A stretch of DNA of 64,000 nt from Ardenticatenaceae bacterium (GTDB taxonomy: Bacteria; Chloroflexota; Anaerolineae; Promineifilales; Promineifilaceae), in the NCBI GenBank assembly GCA_020634415.1, contig JACKBT010000001.1, positions 124,001 through 188,000 of the forward strand. Direction: 5' to 3'. Positions 1 to 6,640 of this stretch are shown here, piece after piece. The notes under the pieces were generated by a model. It saw only the letters and a program-made list of their open reading frames with translations. It was not told where the DNA came from and ran no database searches. Positions within the stretch are counted from its first letter, which is position 1. Each line of letters opens with the position of its first letter. The position numbers and the translations under genes are program-made.

Positions 1-702
1 ATCGAAAAAGGGTACGAACTCCCCAGCGAAGGCTGGCTCGGCCACTACCTCACCCTCTTCGCCTACGACGATGCCCAACAAGAAATGCTCAGCATGGACA
101 CCAACCTCGGCCCCTGGGACAACAGCGGCCGAGTAGATTCCTACGAAGACATAGAATATTACTGGCAGCAGTTCAACTACACCTTCTATGTAGTGTATCC
201 TCCCAGCCAAGAGCAAATTGTCTACGATTTGTTAGGTGAAGAGATGCTAGACACGGCCGTTATGTGGCAAAACGCCGCCGAAATCGCCCAGGCCGACATT
301 GACCAAAACCCCGAAAACGCCTTCGCCTGGTTCAACCTCGGCTCCAGCCTCACCCGCCTCGGCGAAATGACCGGCGAAGCCGCCTTCTATGAAAATGGAG
401 CCAATGCCTTCGATCAGGCCCGCGTATTAGGCATCCCCCCCCGCATCGTCTGGTATCAGTTCCGGCCCTATATTGCTTATATGAAAGTCGGCCGTTATCA
501 AGACATGCTCGATCTAGCCGAAGCCACCCTAGCCACCCAGGGCGGCCAAAACGTCGAAGAAACCTACCTCTACAAAGGCCACGCCCTGGCCTTCACCGGC
601 AATGGTGCCGGCGCCGTCGAAGCTTACCAAGAAGCCCTACGCCTCAACGAAAATTTCTACCCCGCCCAATGGGCATTAGATGCCATCGTGGGCAATGGCT
701 AA
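1..702 (+). CDS. C39-family peptidase-like protein with C-terminal TPRs (5' truncated)
   Basis: The reading frame is open from the first base, so the gene starts before the window; 233 residues remain. The first part (GHYLTLFAYDD, then a D-x-N-x-GPWDN stretch) resembles the C-terminal half of C39_2-type papain-like peptidase domains, where a His followed by a YDD-type strand and a later Asp/Asn complete the active site; the catalytic Cys would lie upstream. From about residue 80 the protein is helical with TPR-like periodicity (NAFAWFNLGSSLTRLGE, and ALRLNENFYPAQWAL near the end). C39/TPR fusions are common in Chloroflexota as exported or membrane-anchored proteins of unknown substrate. Function beyond the fold is an inference. 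Confidence 0.7.
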   Translation: MEKGYELPSEGWLGHYLTLFAYDDAQQEMLSMDTNLGPWDNSGRVDSYEDIEYYWQQFNYTFYVVYPPSQEQIVYDLLGEEMLDTAVMWQNAAEIAQADIDQNPENAFAWFNLGSSLTRLGEMTGEAAFYENGANAFDQARVLGIPPRIVWYQFRPYIAYMKVGRYQDMLDLAEATLATQGGQNVEETYLYKGHALAFTGNGAGAVEAYQEALRLNENFYPAQWALDAIVGNG

Positions 703-733
703 AAGTTTGAGAAGGTGGCTTCGCTAGATAGGC

Positions 734-1267
734 TTATGGCTCAGCTTCAAATTCCGGCACAGGACGGGCTTCCGCCTCCCCTTGAGTCGCGGCTTCACCA
801 TTCTCACGAATATCTTCAAGCAGCCAGTCCATCTCCTTAATCTCCCGGCGTTGTGCTTCAATAATATCATCAGCCAATGCCCGCACCCGCATGTCCGTAA
901 TCTCGGCCCGTTCACTGGTTAAAATAGCAATCGAATGATGCGGAATCATGGCTCGCATCCACGATTCATCTTGAACAGTTACCTGGCTGCGCACCAAATA
1001 CAAAGCCAACACAAAAACGGCTAGGCTGCCAACATAGATAGACATATTAACCTGTTTATTTTTGTAGCTGCTTTGCATAAAGCTAAGCATGATCACCGCC
1101 ATCGCCGCTCCCATAATGAAAGTCATGTAGACGCGAGTCTCGCTCCAAAGCACATGGGAAAGCTCATATGTGTTCAGGTACATCAAGGCGTACATCACCA
1201 CCATCGAAGTCACAATCATCGCCGCAAATTTGCCATAGGGAGATCTTTCGTCACGTTTTTCCATCAT
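734..1267 (-). CDS. DUF305-domain membrane protein
   Basis: This 177-residue protein has three hydrophobic segments in its first 110 residues. A DUF305-like region follows, with the hallmark MIPHHSIAIL at about residues 107-116, then a charged helix (ALADDIIEAQRREIKEMDWLL). DUF305 proteins are ferritin-like four-helix proteins often found beside copper or heavy-metal genes, and the MIPHH histidines are candidate metal ligands. The gene lies downstream of the copper block on the same strand, which fits a metal-related role, but about 175 bp of noncoding DNA separates them, so it is probably a separate unit. Biochemical function is unknown. Confidence 0.8.
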   Translation of the reverse strand: MMEKRDERSPYGKFAAMIVTSMVVMYALMYLNTYELSHVLWSETRVYMTFIMGAAMAVIMLSFMQSSYKNKQVNMSIYVGSLAVFVLALYLVRSQVTVQDESWMRAMIPHHSIAILTSERAEITDMRVRALADDIIEAQRREIKEMDWLLEDIRENGEAATQGEAEARPVPEFEAEP

Positions 1268-1442
1268 GCACTATCCTTGAATGATTTCTAGACGATGTTT
1301 GTACCATTAGTCAGCAGCTCCCGCTAGAGGTTTAACTCTTTTTATATCCTTTCTATACCCTCAAAATTCTGGCAACAAGAAAATGCCTTTACGACAGGAG
1401 ACCGTGAAATGAGCGAGCGATTATCAACGCAATGTTGCCCAG

Positions 1443-1823
1443 CTATTCGGAAACGGCCGTTAACACCTCCCGCAACACCTCTACCTCCTCCGCCCCATAA
1501 TACCGCTCCACCACTTCATGATTGGCATTGAGCACAACGGCCGTTGGATGCCCCCTTAACCCATAACTTTGCTGAATCGCCTCATTCTCGACCGTCCCCA
1601 CATTCACCTTCACCACAGCCACCCGCCCCGCAAACTCAACCGCCAACCCGTCCACGACGGGCTCAAAAGCCTGTCAGGGCGGTCAACCCTCCGTGTAAAA
1701 ATAGATAAACGCCGGGCCAGTGATGGGTGTCACCTCCACTTCTGGCAGAGCGGATTCAGCCTGAATACAAGCCCCCAAAAAAGCCAGCAAAGCCAAAATG
1801 CCCAACCACCAACATCTTGTCAC
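1443..1823 (-). CDS. thioredoxin-like lipoprotein with two in-frame TGA codons (candidate UxxU selenoprotein)
   Basis: One continuous 126-codon frame is interrupted only by TGA at codons 47 (1685-1683) and 50 (1676-1674). They fall exactly where thioredoxins carry CxxC: the text reads FYTEG-U-P-P-U-QAFEP. The GTG start at 1823 has GGAAGG 5 nt upstream. The N-terminus is a lipoprotein signal (hydrophobic LGILALLAFLGAC, lipobox Cys19). After the active site the thioredoxin fold continues (VAVVKVNVGT, then GHPTAVVL with the cis-Pro). TGA is a normal stop elsewhere in this window. A hairpin at 1661-1647 suits a bacterial SECIS. I infer a surface-anchored diselenide/thiol oxidoreductase. It follows copA, but a terminator hairpin lies between. 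The alternative is a pseudogene, but two TGAs hitting both catalytic Cys codons by chance is unlikely. Confidence 0.75.
1647..1676 (-). promoter_or_regulatory. candidate bacterial SECIS hairpin for the UxxU protein
   Basis: Immediately after the second TGA the mRNA has 18 nt and then a triloop GUG closed by the 6-bp stem CCCGUC/GACGGG (1661-1656 with 1652-1647). Bacterial SECIS elements recognised by SelB have an apical loop starting with G, about 16-37 nt after the UGA. The loop is 18 nt from TGA-2 and 27 nt from TGA-1, so one hairpin could serve both codons. Confidence 0.6.
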
Positions 1824-1836
1824 AAAAACCTTCCCA

Positions 1837-1872
1837 TAAAAAAACGGCCGTCTTGCAAACAAGACGGCCGTT
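1837..1872 (-). terminator. Rho-independent terminator after copA
   Basis: A perfect 13-bp stem (1843-1855 with 1860-1872) with a 4-nt loop is followed on the minus strand by seven U. Each arm contains the core of the genome-wide palindrome (ACGGCCGT). It lies between the copA stop and the start of the thioredoxin-like gene, so the latter needs read-through or its own promoter. Confidence 0.85.
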
Positions 1873-1887
1873 CCACACATCCATCTA

Positions 1888-4410
1888 CTATAGTTTTAGC
1901 CCACGCAAACGCAGCGCATTACTCACCACACTAATACTCGAAAAAGCCATCGCCCCCGCCGCCAAAATTGGATGCAGTTGGCGCAAAAAGTCCGGTGCCC
2001 AGGCAAACGGAGCCAAAATCCCCGCCGCAATCGGAATGAGCGCCAGATTATAACCAAACGCCCAGCCCAAATTCTGCTTAATATTCCGCATCGTGCCTTT
2101 CGACAAACGAATCGCCTGCGGCACACTGCGTAAATCACCACGCATCAGCGTCACATCGGCCGTTTCCATCGCCACATCCGTCCCCGTGCCAATCGCCAGC
2201 CCCACATCCGCCTGCGCCAAAGCCGGCGCATCATTAATGCCATCCCCCACCATCGCCACCTTATAACCCTCAGCCTGCAATTTAGCCACATAGCTGGCCT
2301 TATCCCCTGGCAGCACCTCGGCAAAAACCCGCTCAATCCCCACCTCGTGAGCAATAGCCTCAGCCGTAGCCTGATTATCCCCCGTCATCATCACCACCGT
2401 CAGCCCCAGCTTGTGCATGGCCGCCACAGCTTCCTTCGAGCCGTCCTTAATCGTATCCGCCACCGCAATCACCGCACTGGCCTGCCCATCCACCGCCAGC
2501 CACATGGCTGTTTTGGCCTCGTTTTGCAACTGTTCCGCCTTAGCCGCCAAGCCATTCAACGGCACCTGCTTCTGCTCCATCAGCCGCAAATTGCCCAACA
2601 GCACCTGATGCCCATCCACATCAGCCGCAATCCCCTGCCCCGCAATCGCCTCAAACGCCGCCGGAGTCGCCAAAGCCAACCCCTTCTCCTGCGCAGAACG
2701 CACAATCGCCGCTCCCAACGGATGCTCCGAGCCACGTTCGGCGGAGGCAGCCAAATAAAGCAGTTGAGACTGGAGATTAGAGACTGGAGACTGAATAGGT
2801 GAAGCAGCAGTCTCTAGTCTCCAGTCTCTAGTCTCCTCACTTACCAAAATATCTGTCACCGTTGGCTCGCCCCGCGTAATCGTACCCGTTTTGTCCAGAA
2901 CAACGGCCGTTATCCTCTCCGCCTGCTCCAAAGCCGCACTATTCTTAAACAGAATGCCCGTCTCCGCCCCCTTACCCACACCCACCATAATCGAAGTCGG
3001 CGTAGCCAGCCCCATCGCACAGGGGCAAGCAATCACCAGCACCGCCACCAGCCGAATGAGCGCAGGCACAAAACCCGCCCCACTCAACAGCCAAATCACA
3101 AACACCAGCAGTGCCAGCCCAATCACCATCGGCACAAAATAAGCCGATACTTGATCCACAATCCGCTGAATCGGCGCACGGCTGCCCTGCGCCTGCTCCA
3201 CCAGCTTGATAATTTGCGCTAAAGCAGTCTCCTTCCCCACCTTCGTCGCCTCAAACTTCAGCAAACCTTGCTTGTTAATGGTCGCCCCAATCAAACCATC
3301 GCCCACCTTTTTAGACACAGGCAAACTTTCACCCGTAATCATGCTCTCATCAACGGAGGAACGGCCGTCTAGCACCACCCCATCCACCGGAATCTTCTCA
3401 CCCGGCCGCACCACCACCACATCCCCCGCCACCACCTCAGCCAGCGGAATCTCCCGCTCCACACCCCCCCGCTCCACATTAGCCGTCTTCGGCTGCAAGC
3501 CAATCAGCTTCTTAATAGCCTCACTAGTACGCCCCTTCGCCCGTGCTTCCAGCAATTTGCCCAACACAATCAGCGTAATAATCACCGCCGAAGTCTCAAA
3601 ATAAACATGATCACCCAGGCTGTTACTACCCAGCGTCTTGGCAATCAGCACCGCCACGCTGTAAAAATAAGCCACCGACGACCCCATCGCCACCAGCACA
3701 TCCATGTTGGCACTGCCATTGCGCAGGCTCTTGTAGCCACCCACGTAATAATCCCAACCTACATAAAATTGCACCGGCGTTGCCAGGGCGAAGAAAAGCC
3801 AATTCACCCACACCGCATGTGCCCAATGCCCCACCAGGCCAAAATCTCGTGACATGCTGAACAGGAACAGAGGCAGAGAGAAAATCAGACCAACCACAAA
3901 ACGGCGCGTCTGATGACGCACTTCGGCTTCACGCGCCGCCGCTTCGGCATCTTCCATCTCATCGGCCTCCACCGCTTCCACAACGTCATAGCCCGCCTGC
4001 CGCACCGCCGCGACCAAATCGGCGCGTGTCACCGCCCCCGCCGCATAACGCACAGTGGCGCGTTCACTGGCATAATTAACGGCCGCTTCCAGCACCCCGT
4101 CCGTCTTGTTCAATCTACGCTCAATCGTGTTGGCACAATTAGCACACGTCATGCCCAAAAGCGGCAGTTCCAGCGTAGCCGTCGGCACTTCGTAACCTGC
4201 TTTTTGGATGCGAGTAATCACATCGGCCGTTACCGCCTGCGCATCCTTCAGCGATGGATCATAGCTCACCGTCACCTTCTCACTGGCAAAATTGACCACT
4301 GCATCAGTGACACCCTCCACCTTCTTCGAGTTGCGCTCCACCGAGGCCACACAGTTGGCACAGGTCATCCCCAACACAGGGAAAGTTAGTTGTTTTTGTT
4401 CGGACATCAC
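1888..4410 (-). CDS. copA: P1B-type copper-exporting ATPase
   Basis: An 840-residue Cu(+) ATPase that pumps copper out of the cytoplasm. It carries two N-terminal heavy-metal domains, each with GMTCANC (about residues 14 and 86), the TGE actuator motif (ITGES, about 360), the intramembrane copper site CPC (IACPCAMG, about 462), the phosphorylation motif DKTGT (about 505), SEHPLG in the nucleotide domain and GDGINDAP (about 723). Residues about 524-549 are encoded by an inserted palindromic repeat that keeps the frame (see 2764-2837). It is the main gene of the csoR-copZ-copA block and should be induced by copper through CsoR. Confidence 0.97.
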   Translation of the reverse strand: MMSEQKQLTFPVLGMTCANCVASVERNSKKVEGVTDAVVNFASEKVTVSYDPSLKDAQAVTADVITRIQKAGYEVPTATLELPLLGMTCANCANTIERRLNKTDGVLEAAVNYASERATVRYAAGAVTRADLVAAVRQAGYDVVEAVEADEMEDAEAAAREAEVRHQTRRFVVGLIFSLPLFLFSMSRDFGLVGHWAHAVWVNWLFFALATPVQFYVGWDYYVGGYKSLRNGSANMDVLVAMGSSVAYFYSVAVLIAKTLGSNSLGDHVYFETSAVIITLIVLGKLLEARAKGRTSEAIKKLIGLQPKTANVERGGVEREIPLAEVVAGDVVVVRPGEKIPVDGVVLDGRSSVDESMITGESLPVSKKVGDGLIGATINKQGLLKFEATKVGKETALAQIIKLVEQAQGSRAPIQRIVDQVSAYFVPMVIGLALLVFVIWLLSGAGFVPALIRLVAVLVIACPCAMGLATPTSIMVGVGKGAETGILFKNSAALEQAERITAVVLDKTGTITRGEPTVTDILVSEETRDWRLETAASPIQSPVSNLQSQLLYLAASAERGSEHPLGAAIVRSAQEKGLALATPAAFEAIAGQGIAADVDGHQVLLGNLRLMEQKQVPLNGLAAKAEQLQNEAKTAMWLAVDGQASAVIAVADTIKDGSKEAVAAMHKLGLTVVMMTGDNQATAEAIAHEVGIERVFAEVLPGDKASYVAKLQAEGYKVAMVGDGINDAPALAQADVGLAIGTGTDVAMETADVTLMRGDLRSVPQAIRLSKGTMRNIKQNLGWAFGYNLALIPIAAGILAPFAWAPDFLRQLHPILAAGAMAFSSISVVSNALRLRGLKL
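2764..2837 (-). repeat. in-frame GAGACT-type palindromic repeat inside copA
   Basis: Two inverted arms made of iterated 7-mers (GAGACTR on one arm, AGTCTCY on the other) flank a short unique loop. The same repeat occurs in intergenic gaps of this window. Here it adds about 25 residues (including [19 protein letters not shown]) between DKTGT and SEHPLG, without breaking the frame. Canonical CopA lacks this segment, so it is probably an insertion at a surface loop of the nucleotide-binding domain. Confidence 0.8.
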
Positions 4411-4427
4411 GTCCTCCGTAAAAAAAA

Positions 4428-4501
4428 GAGACTAGAGACTGGAGACTAGAGACTATGCCATTGTGCTTACTCAGTCTCCAATCTCTAGTCTCCAGTCTCC
4501 T
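4428..4501. repeat. GAGACT heptamer hairpin between copZ and copA
   Basis: The left arm is iterated gagacta/gagactg and the right arm iterated agtctcc/agtctct, around an A/T-mixed loop. It is the same family as at 2764, 8971, 15301, 19742, 21404 and 54538. It has no terminal U-tract in either direction and so is not a typical terminator. Confidence 0.85.
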
Positions 4502-4522
4502 GGAATTTGAATGTAACGCTTT

Positions 4523-4744
4523 TTAATTGAGTTGAATCAACCCTTCAGCCGGGTAGTTAATCTCTTGCAACAAAGCCTGAATCTTTTCCCAAGTCGCTGG
4601 CTCTTGCCACTGCACCGTCACTTTCTTTGTATCTTGTTCGGCCTTCACACTGGTCACACCAGCCAAATCGCCTACTTCCATTTCAATTGTATGGGTGCAA
4701 TGCCCGCAGCTAATATTGGGAACTGTAAATGTTTTGGAATTCAT
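4523..4744 (-). CDS. copZ: copper chaperone, heavy-metal-associated domain
   Basis: A single 73-residue HMA domain with the metal site SCGHCTHTIE (GHCTHTIE in place of the common MTCxxC) and the usual beta-alpha-beta-beta-alpha-beta length. Such proteins deliver Cu(+) to CopA. The His between the two Cys is a variant that also occurs in other CopZ-like proteins. The gene sits between csoR and copA on the same strand, separated from each by a short hairpin repeat. Confidence 0.88.
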   Translation of the reverse strand: MNSKTFTVPNISCGHCTHTIEMEVGDLAGVTSVKAEQDTKKVTVQWQEPATWEKIQALLQEINYPAEGLIQLN

Positions 4745-4783
4745 CTTGAATCTGCTCCTATGGTTTAAGGTTAATCGAGTGCA

Positions 4784-4817
4784 GCGTAATTATGCAATTA
4801 CGTAATTACGCAATTAT
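4784..4817. repeat. GTAATTNC iterated-word hairpin
   Basis: An imperfect palindrome of repeated gtaatta/gcaatta words lies between csoR and copZ. It is one of many such intergenic hairpins here (also 6594-6640, 43323-43379, 44706-44733, 63408-63447). Confidence 0.6.
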
Positions 4818-5095
4818 TAGAGTTTCGCCGACATGTCAAACACGCTCGTGACTTCTTGCAGCATCCGCTCCCGTTCTTCAGGGTCATCGCCGCGAATGGC
4901 CGTCGTCATACAGGTGCGCAGGTGGTTATCCAAAATCATATTACTGACTTTGTTCAGGGCCGCTTGCACAGCCTGCACCTGCTTAATCACATCAATGCAG
5001 TAGGTATCGTCATTCACCATGCGCTCGATGCCTTTCAAATGTCCAGCAGCGCTGGCTAAGCGTTGGGCTACAGCCTTTTTGGTCGTGTCGTCCAT
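4817..5095 (-). CDS. csoR: CsoR-family copper-sensing repressor
   Basis: A 92-residue all-helical regulator. The conserved Cu(+) ligand set Cys33-His58-Cys62 is present (TYCIDV and NHLRTC), with the family's GHLKGIERMV start. In the CsoR family, Cu(+) binding releases the repressor from a GC-rich pseudo-palindrome. Such a site lies directly upstream (5108-5137), just past the predicted transcription start, so the block is probably autoregulated. First gene of the copper operon. Family assignment is firm; the sensed metal is inferred from the ligand set and neighbours. Confidence 0.93.
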   Translation of the reverse strand: MDDTTKKAVAQRLASAAGHLKGIERMVNDDTYCIDVIKQVQAVQAALNKVSNMILDNHLRTCMTTAIRGDDPEERERMLQEVTSVFDMSAKL

Positions 5096-5107
5096 ATCAT
5101 CTTTCCT

Positions 5108-5137
5108 TACACCCCCTCCCCCTATGGGGGGGGGTAT
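5108..5137 (-). promoter_or_regulatory. probable CsoR operator
   Basis: A C-run/G-run pseudo-palindrome (TAC-ACCCCC...GGGGG-GTATA) lies between the predicted start site and csoR. It resembles known CsoR operators, which have runs of C and G flanked by TA. Confidence 0.75.
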
Positions 5138-5144
5138 ACTGCGT

Positions 5145-5172
5145 ATTATACAACCACTGTTTGCCTTGTCAA
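5145..5172 (-). promoter_or_regulatory. sigma-A promoter of the copper operon
   Basis: On the minus strand TTGACA (5172-5167), a 16-bp spacer and TATAAT (5150-5145): both hexamers match consensus exactly. The predicted start is near 5138, at the edge of the CsoR-like operator. Confidence 0.85.
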
Positions 5173-5175
5173 TAG

Positions 5176-5348
5176 CCTGGCTGATTAGGGCGATTGCATA
5201 GTAAATTCTGGGGCGAATAAATTCGCGTCTACAATTACAAAGCCCGCCTACGCGGGCTGGAAATAGTCGGCGTAGGCCGACTTTGTAGTCGTAGCTGCGG
5301 TTTGAACCGCCGTTTAGGGTGAGTATGCAATCGCCCTACCTGGCTGAT
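5176..5348. mobile_element. MITE with 15-bp perfect terminal inverted repeats and 10-bp target duplication
   Basis: TAGGGCGATTGCATA (5186-5200) is repeated inverted at 5324-5338, bounding a 153-bp element without coding capacity. The flanks carry an identical direct repeat cctggctgat (5176-5185 and 5339-5348), read as a target-site duplication. The interior has further hairpins (for example agcccgcctacgcgggct). It sits 4 bp upstream of the -35 box of the copper promoter. It accounts for most of the 330-bp gap between csoR and the next ORF. Confidence 0.85.
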
Positions 5349-5394
5349 TTCTTATGCCAACCGTATGCGTAAATGGCGGTAAGTTGGCTTGCCG

Positions 5395-5427
5395 AGATTG
5401 GGTCAATCTTTGAGATTGACCCAATCT
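5395..5427. repeat. perfect 15-bp hairpin
   Basis: agattgggtcaatct (5395-5409) pairs with its exact complement at 5413-5427 across a 3-nt loop. There is no U-run, so terminator function is doubtful. It touches the stop codon of the small ORF at 5426. Confidence 0.7.
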
Positions 5428-5671
5428 ACCCGCCACTTAGCTTGAGAAACGGCCGTTCCCCCAAAACCTCCTCACCCACCCACCGATGATCATAATACCG
5501 CGTAGCCAACGCCAACAGCCACATGTGGAACTCATGCCCCCGCGCAAAATATACCATGCCCTCCGCAACTGGCTGCCACACCCCCGTCTCCTGGTTACGC
5601 GCCCAGCCAGCCTCCCCCACCACCATCAACTCCGCCAGCACCGCATTTTTGCTCAACGAACCATAACTCAT
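5426..5671 (-). CDS. small hypothetical protein (81 aa)
   Basis: Reading from the ATG at 5671 gives MSYGSLSKNAVLAELM... rich in aromatic residues and ending FLKLSGG. No family was recognised and no clear ribosome-binding site precedes the ATG; a TTG at 5695 would give 89 residues. The sequence has normal amino-acid composition and carries one AACGGCCGTT near its 3' end, as most real genes here do. It may be genuine or a remnant. Confidence 0.4.
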   Translation of the reverse strand: MSYGSLSKNAVLAELMVVGEAGWARNQETGVWQPVAEGMVYFARGHEFHMWLLALATRYYDHRWVGEEVLGERPFLKLSGG

Positions 5672-5743
5672 GATTGTAGTAAACGGCCGTATCAACTGTC
5701 AAACCCCCTCTTTTTCGCCTCAAGCGGAACCGGTAACGAAAAT

Positions 5744-5772
5744 TTGCACCCCATTCCACTCAGTGCTATACT
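5744..5772 (+). promoter_or_regulatory. promoter upstream of the esterase gene
   Basis: TTGCAC (5744-5749), a 17-bp spacer and TATACT (5767-5772) on the plus strand, about 145 bp before the esterase ATG. Confidence 0.6.
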
Positions 5773-5792
5773 TTCCCTGGCTCCCCCCCCCA

Positions 5793-5838
5793 GAGGTGGT
5801 CAGGCTAACGCCCGTTAGCTTGCCACCTCATTTTTTTT
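5793..5838 (+). terminator. terminator-like hairpin in the esterase leader
   Basis: A long interrupted stem (GAGGTGG...GCTAAC with GTTAGC...CCACCTC) with a CCC loop is followed by eight T. It lies between the 5744 promoter and the 5917 gene. It may act as an attenuator of the leader or end a short independent RNA. Confidence 0.6.
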
Positions 5839-5916
5839 GCCTATACAACAAGTTCCCCAAGTTCCTCTCAGTTCCCCAAGCTTTCATAGGAACTCAGGGT
5901 CTAAGAGGAAGTTACC

Positions 5917-6591
5917 ATGAACCCCAAACCCCAACTAATTGAAACAGGTGAAGCGTTTACAAAGGCAGGTTTAATCCATCGCGTCTCCCAACCAGAAGGC
6001 ACTGGCCCCTGGCCGACGGCCGTTCTCCTGCACGGCCACGCGGGCAACGAAGATGTGATGTGGGTCTTCGCCCGCACCTTGCCCCAAAACTGGCTCCTTG
6101 TCGCTCCCCGCGCCATCCATGATGGCGGCGCAGATGGTGGTTATAGCTGGTATCCACGCCAACTCGATGTCTGGCCGACCTTGAGTGCGTTTGATGAGGC
6201 GGTAACGGCCGTTACCCACCTCATCCACAGCCTCCCCGCCCTCTACAACGCCGACCCCCACCGCATCTACCTCATGGGTTTCAGCCAGGGCGCGGCTCTA
6301 GCCTATGCCACCGCCATCCGCCAACCCGGTCTGGTACAGGGCATCGCTGGCCTCGTCGGCTTCGTGCCAAAACAAACAGAAACCGCTCTGGAAACGTCCC
6401 CCCTCCAAGATTTACCCATCTTCATGGCCGTCAGCACCCAAGATGAGCGCATCCCCACCAAATATGCCCGGCAAGGAGCCAAAATAATAAAAACGGCCGA
6501 TGCCCAACTCGAATACCACGAGTACGACACCGGCCACAAACTCAACGCCCAGGGAATGAGGGATTTAGCAGCGTGGTGGGGAAAAAGGTGA
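5917..6591 (+). CDS. alpha/beta-hydrolase, phospholipase/carboxylesterase family
   Basis: A 224-residue cytoplasmic hydrolase. It has the oxyanion-side LLHGHAGNE, the nucleophile elbow GFSQG (Ser about 122), an Asp in STQDERIP (about 175) and His in TGHKL (about 206), the order expected of the Ser-Asp-His triad in the esterase family that includes YpfH and acyl-protein thioesterase. Start supported by AGAGGAAG 6 nt upstream. A promoter and a terminator-like hairpin precede it. Substrate cannot be read from the sequence. Confidence 0.88.
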   Translation: MNPKPQLIETGEAFTKAGLIHRVSQPEGTGPWPTAVLLHGHAGNEDVMWVFARTLPQNWLLVAPRAIHDGGADGGYSWYPRQLDVWPTLSAFDEAVTAVTHLIHSLPALYNADPHRIYLMGFSQGAALAYATAIRQPGLVQGIAGLVGFVPKQTETALETSPLQDLPIFMAVSTQDERIPTKYARQGAKIIKTADAQLEYHEYDTGHKLNAQGMRDLAAWWGKR

Positions 6592-6593
6592 TG

Positions 6594-6640
6594 GAGTAAT
6601 TGGGAACGTCAATTGCTTAATTACCCCATTACCTCCTCTA
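6594..6640. repeat. TAATT-word hairpin between convergent genes
   Basis: ggagtaattgggaa and ttaattaccccattacctcc form an imperfect inverted repeat between the 3' ends of the esterase and dnaK-like genes. It may serve as a weak bidirectional terminator. Confidence 0.5.

Noticed and set aside
1443..1880. Two separate small genes (1443-1655 and 1683-1880) or a pseudogene
   Set aside because: They are one frame, the only breaks are the two TGAs at the CxxC cysteines, and the 5' extension beyond 1823 would be made of the terminator hairpin.
4428..4501. CRISPR array
   Set aside because: The 7-bp units are contiguous and palindromic without unique spacers, and no cas genes are present.
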